From NCBI GenBank assembly GCA_910577355.1, contig CAJTMY010000060.1, positions 1-8,911 on the forward strand: DNA of 8,911 nucleotides. Direction: 5' to 3'. The notes under the pieces are model-generated. The model saw only the letters and a list, made by a program, of their open reading frames with translations, was not told the origin of the DNA and did not search any database. Every line of letters begins with the position of its first letter. Positions within the stretch are counted from its first letter, which is position 1. The translations under genes and the position numbers were made by a program. Origin of the DNA: an uncultured Muribaculaceae bacterium (GTDB taxonomy: Bacteria > Bacteroidota > Bacteroidia > Bacteroidales > Muribaculaceae). Positions 1-6,800 of the stretch are shown in pieces.

Positions 1-50
1 CGCAGCACTCGCACCTGAAACGAGCGCGTCTACCATTCCGCCACCTGGGC
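1..50 (-). tRNA. tRNA-Leu(CAG), 5' part only, cut by window edge
   Basis: Read on the minus strand from base 50, the sequence has an acceptor strand GCCCAGG, the TG at tRNA positions 8-9, a leucine-type D arm with GGTAGACGC, and an anticodon arm with stem CTCGT/GCGAG around the loop TTCAGGT. The anticodon is CAG (plus-strand bases 15-17), which reads CUG leucine codons. The bases after the anticodon stem begin a long variable arm, as expected for a class II tRNA such as leucine. The rest of the variable arm, the T arm and the 3' acceptor strand lie outside the window. Position 37 is G, so this tRNA is not a substrate of the MiaA enzyme encoded further along. Identification is by comparison with known bacterial tRNA-Leu sequences. 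Confidence 0.93.
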
Positions 51-93
51 TTTTTGTATGCGACTGAAAAGGGTCGCGGTGGTTTTGTGTCGA

Positions 94-123
94 CAAAGTT
101 ACGCACTTTTTTTGGATTTACAA
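94..123 (-). promoter_or_regulatory. Bacteroidota-type promoter for tRNA-Leu
   Basis: On the minus strand a TAACTTTG box (plus-strand 94-101) matches the Bacteroidota -7 consensus TAnnTTTG. A TTG (plus-strand 121-123) lies 19 nt upstream, a normal place for the -33 box. Transcription would start near base 87 and give a leader of roughly 37 nt before the tRNA 5' end at base 50. Confidence 0.75.
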
Positions 124-144
124 GTAGTTTTGCCGATTTTTTTG

Positions 145-152
145 TATTTTTG
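145..152 (+). promoter_or_regulatory. Probable -7 box for the rpiB cluster
   Basis: TATTTTTG matches the Bacteroidota -7 consensus TAnnTTTG exactly and would give a 5' leader of about 50 nt before rpiB. No well-placed -33 box is present: the nearest TTTG (129-132) is only 12 nt upstream of the box. The region is T-rich, so a chance match is possible. Confidence 0.5.
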
Positions 153-211
153 CGAATAATTCCGTCGCCGACGGTTGTTATCTTTTTGTCGATTGTTTAA
201 TCTGAATTGTT

Positions 212-676
212 ATGACCATACTTAAGCCCGGACTTAAGGTAGCTCTGTGCAGCGACCATGCCGGATATGATCTTAAAGCAGCCATCGAGGCTCATTTTGC
301 ATCAAAAAATATTGTATACGAGGATTTTGGCACTCATTCGGCAGAATCGTGCGATTATGCCGATTTCGCTCATCCCTGTGCCGAGGCCGTAGAGGGCGGC
401 CGTTGCTACCCTGGCATAGCCATGTGTGGCTCGGGCAACGGCATCGGCATGACGCTCAACAAGCATCAGGGCATACGTGCGGCTCTTTGCTGGACGGTGG
501 AGTTGGCCCGACTGGCCCGGCAGCATAACGATGCCAATGTGCTTGTGTTGCCGGCGCGGTTCATATCGCAGGGGCTTGCACTTGAGATCGTAGACGCGTT
601 TCTGTCGACGGAATTCGAAGGTGGCCGCCATGCGCGCCGTATCGCCAAGATACCTGTGAAGGGTTGTGAATGTTGA
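212..676 (+). CDS. rpiB: RpiB/LacA/LacB-family sugar-phosphate isomerase, likely ribose-5-phosphate isomerase B
   Basis: This 154-residue protein has the normal length of RpiB, a cytoplasmic enzyme that interconverts ribose 5-phosphate and ribulose 5-phosphate in the non-oxidative pentose phosphate pathway. Family marks are SDHAG (residues 14-18), whose Asp-His corresponds to the phosphate and substrate contacts of E. coli RpiB; CGSGNGIGM (72-80), with Cys72 in the place of the catalytic base; RQHNDAN (103-109), with His105 in the place of the ring-opening histidine; and the basic C-terminal stretch EGGRHARRIAKI (136-147). The start at 212 leaves a full N-terminal Rossmann strand, and no Shine-Dalgarno sequence is visible, as is usual in Bacteroidota. 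In Bacteroides this gene often follows transketolase; here it is the first gene after a divergent tRNA. The LacA/LacB subfamily (galactose 6-phosphate isomerase) is a less likely alternative, since no tagatose-pathway genes are nearby. Confidence 0.92.
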   Translation: MTILKPGLKVALCSDHAGYDLKAAIEAHFASKNIVYEDFGTHSAESCDYADFAHPCAEAVEGGRCYPGIAMCGSGNGIGMTLNKHQGIRAALCWTVELARLARQHNDANVLVLPARFISQGLALEIVDAFLSTEFEGGRHARRIAKIPVKGCEC

Positions 677-696
677 TTATTCCAAATACTGATCAT

Positions 697-1467
697 ATGA
701 AATCACTGATGTTATCAACAATCACAGCCGCGATGCTCGTGCTCGCGGGCTGTGGAGGCGGTGCCGACCGTCTGGCCAATGCGGCTCATGCGGCTGACTC
801 GCTGGTAAGCATTGACCAAAACGCCAATGTAGAGCTAAATACCGAAGGTACGGGACTTGACGCGACATTCCGTATGGACAATCCTCTCATAAATGTCGAC
901 GCTATAGGACAGCAGCTCTTCGACGCCTATGCCTCGCAGGTGCTGAAGACTTATCCGGCCAAGATAGTAACAGAAGTATGCCGTGCCGTACAGGAAGACG
1001 AAGGCGAGATACATGTGGAGATAATCAACACCGGTGTGGAGCAGCACAAAGTGTTCACTCTCACCGGTCGCCGTGTGCTTGACCTTCAGCGTGCCAACCT
1101 CAGCGCCCTCGACCCCGGCACGGTACGCGAGCAGGTGGTGAAAGTGGCCGAACTGATGGTTCCCGGTGGCAAGTCCAATGAGGGTTGTCTCAGGGTGGAG
1201 ACTTCGGTAAGCAAAGGATTCCTTGAATACAATGTGGTGTGGCCCGATGCCAAGTCTTTTTCGGGCAGCTCGCAGGGCTTGCTCACCGGCCGTTATATGG
1301 AAGCTCTCCGCAACGATTTCAAGGCACTGGGTGCGCAGGGATACACTTTCATCGACTTTCTCACTAAGCTTGGCATCGACGGTGTGCGCATAGCATACAC
1401 AGCCGAGGGCTCCGACGAGTCGATCCGCCAGGCATTTCCATGGCGCGAAATTACAAAAGCCGAATAA
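697..1467 (+). CDS. Lipoprotein of unknown function
   Basis: The product is 256 residues long. The N-terminus MKSLMLSTITAAMLVLAGC is a type II signal peptide: a short basic start, a hydrophobic core and the lipobox LAGC, with the lipidated cysteine at residue 19. An upstream ATG at 670 overlaps the rpiB stop, but it would add nine residues including Asp and His before the signal peptide, so 697 is preferred. After Cys19 come Gly-Gly-Gly-Ala-Asp-Arg, which do not resemble the acidic surface-export signal of Bacteroidota lipoproteins, so a periplasm-facing location is more likely (inference). The mature part is soluble with mixed helix and strand. Residues 69-130 and 197-253 show a loosely similar helix-then-strand pattern that may be an old duplication. 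I do not recognise the family. The gene lies 20 bases after rpiB and 24 before pepT and is probably co-transcribed with both. Confidence 0.8.
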   Translation: MKSLMLSTITAAMLVLAGCGGGADRLANAAHAADSLVSIDQNANVELNTEGTGLDATFRMDNPLINVDAIGQQLFDAYASQVLKTYPAKIVTEVCRAVQEDEGEIHVEIINTGVEQHKVFTLTGRRVLDLQRANLSALDPGTVREQVVKVAELMVPGGKSNEGCLRVETSVSKGFLEYNVVWPDAKSFSGSSQGLLTGRYMEALRNDFKALGAQGYTFIDFLTKLGIDGVRIAYTAEGSDESIRQAFPWREITKAE

Positions 1468-1491
1468 TCCAATACCGATAAACATCCTATC

Positions 1492-2715
1492 ATGAAGCTT
1501 GTTGACAGATTTCTGCAATATGTGAAGTTCGACACCCAGAGCGACGAACTCACCAACCTTACACCTTCCACTCCCGGGCAGATGATTTTTGCCCGTCACC
1601 TTAGAGACGAGCTCGAGGCCATGGGCCTCACCGAGATAAGCCTCGACGAGAACGGCTATCTGATGGCTACACTTCCCGGCAACATCGAGGGCCGCGATGT
1701 GCCCACCGTGGGTTTCATAGCGCACCTCGACACATCGCCGGACATGTCGGGCCGCCACGTATCGCCCCGCATCGTCGAGAACTACGACGGCAGCGATATC
1801 CTGCTCAACGAAGCCACCGGCGTGGTGCTTTCACCCTCCGACTTCCCCGAACTCACCCACTACAAAGGTCAGGCACTGATAGTCACCGACGGCAACACCC
1901 TGCTCGGCGCCGACGACAAGGCCGGCATAGCCGAGATAATCTCAGCCGTGGAGTATCTAAAGAATCACCCCGAGATCAAGCACGGCAAGATCCGCATAGC
2001 CTTCAATCCCGACGAGGAGATAGGCCGCGGAGCACATAAATTTGACGTAGGCCGCTTCGGCGCCGACTTCGCCTACACCATGGACGGCGGCGAGGTAGGG
2101 GAGCTCGAATACGAAAACTTCAACGCCGCCGTGGCACGCGTCACATTCAAGGGCCGCAACGTACATCCAGGCTATGCCAAGCACAAGATGGTCAACTCGA
2201 TGCGCATCGCCAACCAGTTTGTGATAATGCTGCCCCGCTGGGAGACTCCGGAACATACCGAGGGCTATGAAGGTTTCTATCATCTGGTGGGCATGGAAGG
2301 CTCAGTGGAGAACACAGTGCTCACATACATAATCCGCGATCACGACCGCGACCGCTTCGAGCGCCGCAAGAAGGAGCTCGAACATCTCGTGCGCAAGATC
2401 AACCACGAGTTCCCCGGCTGCTGCTCCATCGAGATCAACGACCAGTACTACAACATGCGCGAGAAGATAGAGCCGGTGATGTATATCATCGACATAGCCC
2501 GTGTGGCCATGGAGAAGGCCGGCGTCACCCCCAAGGTGCAGCCGATACGCGGCGGCACAGACGGTGCACAGCTGTCGTTCAAGGGTTTACCGTGTCCCAA
2601 CATCTTTGCCGGCGGCCTCAACTTTCACGGCCGATACGAGTTCGTGCCCATCCCGTCGATGGAGAAGGCCATGAACACCATCGTGGAGATAGCCCGCCTC
2701 GTAGGCGAGAAGTAA
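1492..2715 (+). CDS. pepT: Peptidase T (aminotripeptidase, M20B family)
   Basis: This 407-residue protein is nearly the same length as Salmonella PepT, a cytoplasmic two-zinc enzyme that removes the N-terminal residue from tripeptides in the last steps of peptide breakdown. All expected metal and catalytic residues are present: His78 and Asp80 in AHLDTSPDM; Asp141 in GADDKAG, the metal-bridging aspartate; Glu175-Glu176 in NPDEEIG, which hold the general base and a zinc ligand; Asp198 in TMDGG; and His379 in LNFHGRYEF. The dimerisation domain sits between, with the conserved HPGYAKHKMVNS (225-236). PIRGGTDGAQLS (351-362) is also typical of PepT and separates it from other M20 peptidases. The start at 1492 matches the normal N-terminus. 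The 24-base gap to the lipoprotein gene suggests an operon. The gene appears intact. Confidence 0.96.
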   Translation: MKLVDRFLQYVKFDTQSDELTNLTPSTPGQMIFARHLRDELEAMGLTEISLDENGYLMATLPGNIEGRDVPTVGFIAHLDTSPDMSGRHVSPRIVENYDGSDILLNEATGVVLSPSDFPELTHYKGQALIVTDGNTLLGADDKAGIAEIISAVEYLKNHPEIKHGKIRIAFNPDEEIGRGAHKFDVGRFGADFAYTMDGGEVGELEYENFNAAVARVTFKGRNVHPGYAKHKMVNSMRIANQFVIMLPRWETPEHTEGYEGFYHLVGMEGSVENTVLTYIIRDHDRDRFERRKKELEHLVRKINHEFPGCCSIEINDQYYNMREKIEPVMYIIDIARVAMEKAGVTPKVQPIRGGTDGAQLSFKGLPCPNIFAGGLNFHGRYEFVPIPSMEKAMNTIVEIARLVGEK

Positions 2716-2730
2716 CATAGAACTCATCTG

Positions 2731-2775
2731 TACGGCTGAAAGGCAACGTCATACCGGACGTGCATTTCAGCCGTA
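2731..2775 (+). promoter_or_regulatory. Long hairpin in the pepT-miaA spacer
   Basis: TACGGCTGAAA (2731-2741) is perfectly complementary to TTTCAGCCGTA (2765-2775). Inside it, GC (2743-2744) can pair with GC (2762-2763) and ACGTC (2746-2750) with GACGT (2757-2761), closing a six-base loop ATACCG, with one G-A mismatch and one bulged A. The foot of the hairpin is 11 bases before the miaA ATG. The bases after it (TATATGCTATTTC) are not a T-tract, so this is a poor intrinsic terminator. It is more likely a structured leader, an RNA-processing site or a partial attenuator for miaA (inference). Confidence 0.6.
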
Positions 2776-2786
2776 TATGCTATTTC

Positions 2787-3695
2787 ATGTCAACAGACTG
2801 CAAGAATACCCTGATAGTTATAACCGGAGCGACAGCCTCGGGCAAGACATCATTGGCCATCGATGTGGCGCAGCGGCTGGGATGCGACATCATTTCGGCC
2901 GACTCACGGCAGATCTACCGCGGGATTCCGATAGGCACAGCCGCCCCCACTCCGGCCGAACTCGCCGCTGTGCGCCATCACTTTGTGGGCGTGCTGCCTG
3001 TAGATGCATATTACAGCGCCGCGCAATACGAGCATGATGTGATGCGGCTGTTGCCGGCGCTGTGGAATCGCAGCCCCTATGCCGTGATGTGCGGCGGATC
3101 GATGATGTATGTCGACGCCGTTACCGACGGCATCGACGATCTGCCTACTATACCTGCCACTACCCGCGAGCATGTGGCGGGCGTACTGAGCACGGGAGGT
3201 CCCGAGGCCGTATTGGCCATGCTCGAAATTCTCGACCCGGCATACTATCAAGATGTCGACCGGGCCAATACCAAGCGTGTGACGCATGCCGTGGAAATAT
3301 GCCTGGCTGCCGGCGTTCCATACTCCACATTAAGGCGCCGCGCCGGTGCCCGGCGGCCTTTCCGTATCATAAAGGTGGCCATCGATATGCCGCGGGCGGA
3401 GCTTTTCGCCCGCATCAACAGCCGGGTCGACATAATGATCGGTCTCGGCCTTGAGGCCGAGGCACGCAAGATGCTGCCGCAAAGGCATCTCAACGCACTT
3501 AACACCGTAGGGTTCAAGGAAATGTTTGCCTATATCGACGGCCATATGACACTCTCCGAGGCCACTGCCCGCATTGCCAAAAACACACGTGTATACGCCA
3601 AGAAGCAACTCACATGGCTGGCACGCCCCTCGGTACGGCCGACAGTGATGCTTGATGCGGCAAATGCAGCCGAGGATCTCATCGGATTGCTGTAA
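2787..3695 (+). CDS. miaA: tRNA dimethylallyltransferase (A37 isopentenyltransferase)
   Basis: MiaA moves a dimethylallyl group from dimethylallyl diphosphate to N6 of A37 in tRNAs that read codons starting with U, which steadies codon pairing. The 302-residue length fits the family. Visible marks are the P-loop GATASGKT (residues 14-21); SADSRQIYRG (37-46), with the presumed catalytic Asp39; the GGSMMY segment (103-108); VDRANTKRVTHAVEI (157-171), matching the usual Asp-x-x-Arg-Val helix; LNTVGFKEMF (238-247); and the C-terminal NTRVYAKKQLTWLAR (266-280), close to the usual RxYAKRQxTWFR signature. The ATG at 2787 is chosen because it begins 13 residues before the P-loop. A GTG at 2760 is in frame but lies inside the hairpin. 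The gene follows pepT by 71 bases and is closed by the terminator at 3722-3758. Bacteroidota often carry two MiaA paralogues; which one this is cannot be told here. Confidence 0.93.
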   Translation: MSTDCKNTLIVITGATASGKTSLAIDVAQRLGCDIISADSRQIYRGIPIGTAAPTPAELAAVRHHFVGVLPVDAYYSAAQYEHDVMRLLPALWNRSPYAVMCGGSMMYVDAVTDGIDDLPTIPATTREHVAGVLSTGGPEAVLAMLEILDPAYYQDVDRANTKRVTHAVEICLAAGVPYSTLRRRAGARRPFRIIKVAIDMPRAELFARINSRVDIMIGLGLEAEARKMLPQRHLNALNTVGFKEMFAYIDGHMTLSEATARIAKNTRVYAKKQLTWLARPSVRPTVMLDAANAAEDLIGLL

Positions 3696-3721
3696 CATAG
3701 CGTTTGACACTTCATGTTTGC

Positions 3722-3758
3722 CGGAAAATGCCAAATAATGGCATTTTCCGCATTTTTT
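3722..3758 (+). terminator. Intrinsic terminator after miaA
   Basis: CGGAAAATGCCA (3722-3733) and TGGCATTTTCCG (3739-3750) form a perfect 12-bp stem around the loop AATAA, followed by CA and six T residues (3753-3758). It starts 27 bases after the miaA stop and separates the rpiB-miaA cluster from the next gene's promoter, which begins only 12 bases further on. Confidence 0.9.
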
Positions 3759-3769
3759 ATATCAAAATG

Positions 3770-3800
3770 TTGGAATGATTAAAAAAACATTGTATCTTTG
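3770..3800 (+). promoter_or_regulatory. Bacteroidota-type promoter of the large adhesin-like gene
   Basis: TATCTTTG (3793-3800) matches the TAnnTTTG -7 consensus exactly. A TTG (3770-3772) lies 20 nt upstream, the usual -33 spacing. Transcription would begin near 3806 and give a leader of about 55 nt. The position between a terminator and the next start codon supports it strongly. Confidence 0.8.
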
Positions 3801-3814
3801 GAGCGAAGTTAAAA

Positions 3815-3832
3815 AAGCCTAACAAGCCTAAC
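3815..3832 (+). repeat. Tandem 9-bp repeat in the leader of the large gene
   Basis: AAGCCTAAC occurs twice in direct succession (3815-3823 and 3824-3832). The pair is framed by TTAAAAAA (3809-3816, overlapping the first copy by two bases) and TTTTTTAA (3838-3845), which are complementary, so the leader RNA could fold into a weak AU hairpin with the repeats in its loop. Whether it has a role is unknown. Confidence 0.55.
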
Positions 3833-3860
3833 AATTATTTTTTAAGCTATTCTCAACTCT

Positions 3861-6800
3861 ATGTCACATTTCACATCGCTGCTGAGGCGTGTCGCATCCA
3901 TTGCGGTGGCAGGTGCTGTCGGTCTAACGGCCATGGCACAGGTATCCATCGGAAAGGCAGACGCTCCGGCAACCCGCGCCATGCGTACGGGCGTGCATCT
4001 GAGCCCCGACGCCAACGCCAAAAACACACAATTTGAAATGGTGTCAAAGCGTCCGCGCAGCAACACCGGGTTTCTTAACCTCGCCAACCACCGCGGCATA
4101 CGGCATCTTGTCGCGAAAGCCCCTGCGGCAGCCGACCGTCTGCCCGCTATGGCCGGCAGTGTCACAGCTGCCGACTCATGGCCCTACGACAATCCGCCTA
4201 TCGGCGTCTACTCTCTGCCCGGCGCAGCCGGCCAAAACTTCAGGCTGCTTGGCGAAGGCCCCGATGCAACCGGCGGCGGCGTGGCCATTGACGGCAAATA
4301 TTACTGCGTGAACTACTATACTCTGAGCGGCTATTATATCTCGAAGGTATACTGCTACGACATGGAGACATGGAAACTGCTCAAATCGGGCGACGGCGAA
4401 GCCGGACTCATTGCCACCGACGTGGCTCTCGACCCCACGACCGGCAATGTGTACGGATTCTTCTACAACGACAATGTGAACGGATATGAATTCGGCACTA
4501 TAAACTACGACAACTACATCCGCACCTATATCTGCGACCTTGACCGCACCATGATATCGATAGCCATCGATAACGACGGCACCATCTACGGCATCGACCG
4601 CGTGATGGAGCGTGACAACGACGACATCCTCCGCACTGTATCATCGTCGCTCTACAAGGTAGACCGCGATACAGGCGCCCTCACCCTCATAGGCAAGACC
4701 GGCCAGCTCCCCAAATACGTATCGTCGGCGGCCATCGACCCCGCCACAGGCCGTATGTACTGGGCCGTGAGTGCCGACGACGGCAGCTACCTGTGCGAGG
4801 TGGACAAGACAACCGGCGCAGCGACAGTGATAATGCAATTTCCCGACAATGAGCATGTAAGCGGCCTCTACGTCGAGGCACCGGCGGCAGCCGACGGCGC
4901 ACCGGCGGCAGTTGAGAACCTCGAGGCAGTATTTCCCGAGGGCAACCTCAGCGGCCGTGTAAGCTTCAAGGCCCCGACGGCCACATTCGTCGGCAGCCCG
5001 ATGACCGGCGCGCTCACATATACCATCACCGCCAACGGCGAGGAAGTCGCATCGGGCAATACCACATGCGGCGCCACGGTCAATGCCAATTTCATGGTAA
5101 AGGCAGCCGGCAAATATGAAATCGCCGCATACGTAAGCAATGCCACCGGCGACGGTCCCAAAGCGAAGACCGACCTCTTCATAGGCAAGGGCAAGCCTGC
5201 CATGCCGGTGGTGACAGCCACATACTCCGACAACAAATTCCATATCAGCTGGGAGCCGGTGACCACCACCGTCGACGGCGGTTATATCAACCCTGCCGAA
5301 GTGGTCTACGACATCATGCGCATGCCCGACCAGGAGATGGTTGGCATCGAAGTAGCGGAGACTTCCATCGACATGCATTATCCAGAGCCTGTCGACCTTG
5401 AGACATACTACTTCCTTGTAGGCGCACGCCTTGCAGGCAGCACAGAGATACAGTCGCAGACCGGCGTGTCGAACCTCGTGGTGCTCGGCTCGCTCTCCAC
5501 CCCCTACGAGCAGAATTTCAGCGATTACGAAGAACTCAACGGCTACACCATCATCGACGGCAACGAAGACGGCAAGATGTGGAGCTGGTATAACGGGAAG
5601 ATCTATCTGCCGTACAGCAAGGAGACGCAGTGCGACGACTGGTTCATGCTGCCCCCGATGCGTCTCGATGCAGGCCGCTCCTACACATTCTCGATCGATG
5701 CATTCGCCGGATATCCCGCCTACACCGAACGCTTCGAAGTGAAATACGGCAAGTCCAACACACCCGAGGCCATGACAGAGACTGTAATAGCGCCCACCGA
5801 GATAAACAATATCAAGGAGCAGACCTTCGACGGCACCATCATGCCTGAGGAAACCGGCATCTACTACATCGGAGTACACGGTATAAGCGACCCCGACATG
5901 TATTCGATGTACGTGAGCCGTGTGGCCGTAAGCGGCGGTGTGGCCGATGACGCTCCCGCTGCCGTAAGCGATTTCACAGTATTACCCGACGCAAACGGCG
6001 GCCACACGGTGACTATATCCTTCACCGCCCCCGACAAGACATTCGGCGGCGACGCTCTCACCTCGCTCACCGACATAACCGTCACACGCAACGGGCGCCG
6101 CATGGAAAACGGAGTCATCGGAAACCCCACTCCTGGCAAAAAGTATACCATTATAGACGAACGCAATAATCCCGGCTACTATTCCTACGAGATAGCCGCA
6201 TCAAACGAGAACGGCAAGTCGGCTACAGTAAGCCGCCGCGTGTTTGTGGGCGTCAACCAGCCCGGATCGCCCACCGATGTAAAACTCGTTGAGACCGAGC
6301 CCGGTGTAGTCACCCTCACATGGAAAGCCCCAGAATATGATGTGGACGGACTTCCGCTCAATCCCAGTCTTGTCACATACACCATCATACAGGCCACAAA
6401 CCACGATGAATATATCATCGCCGAAGACCTTGACGAGACCACATGGACAGGGCGGGTGATCGAAGAAGGCTTTCAGGACTTCATCTTCTTTGCCGTAGTG
6501 GCAGAGACCGAAGCCGGATACTCCAACAACTACGGCACCTCGGATATGAAAGCTATCGGCACTCCGGCGACCTATCCCTTCCTCGAATCATTTGCCAACG
6601 GCGAGTTCGACATGGACTTCGGCGTGAGCGGCAACGGCGGCTCATGGTCGACCTACGGCGACGCCTCGGGCATCGTATCCATCGAGGAAGACAACGGCTA
6701 CATGGGCATGAAAGGCGAATATATCGACGCACGCAGCGGCATATACACCGGCAAGCTGTCGCTTGACGGCGCCGTGAATCCGGTACTGTCGTTTTATACA

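Noticed and set aside
220..238. CTTAAG-CCCGGA-CTTAAG possible hairpin at the start of rpiB
   Set aside because: CTTAAG is itself palindromic, the stem is six bases with mostly A-T pairs, and the codons (LKPGLK) explain the repeat.
670..696. ATG at 670 overlapping the rpiB stop as start of the lipoprotein
   Set aside because: It would place MLIIPNTDH, with acidic and polar residues, before an otherwise ideal lipoprotein signal peptide.
835..1758. Open frame on the minus strand (307 codons) spanning the lipoprotein gene and the start of pepT
   Set aside because: It crosses two plausible plus-strand genes and their spacer, has no recognisable motif and no promoter-like sequence, and PepT is certain on the other strand.
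2760..2786. In-frame GTG start for miaA at 2760
   Set aside because: It lies inside the hairpin and would add nine residues not typical of MiaA; the ATG at 2787 gives the usual short N-terminus before the P-loop.
4641..5879. Long open frame on the minus strand (412 codons) opposite the large gene
   Set aside because: It lies opposite a well-supported gene, its translation is rich in Cys, His and Val with no recognisable domain, and such open antisense frames are common opposite GC-rich genes with biased codon use.
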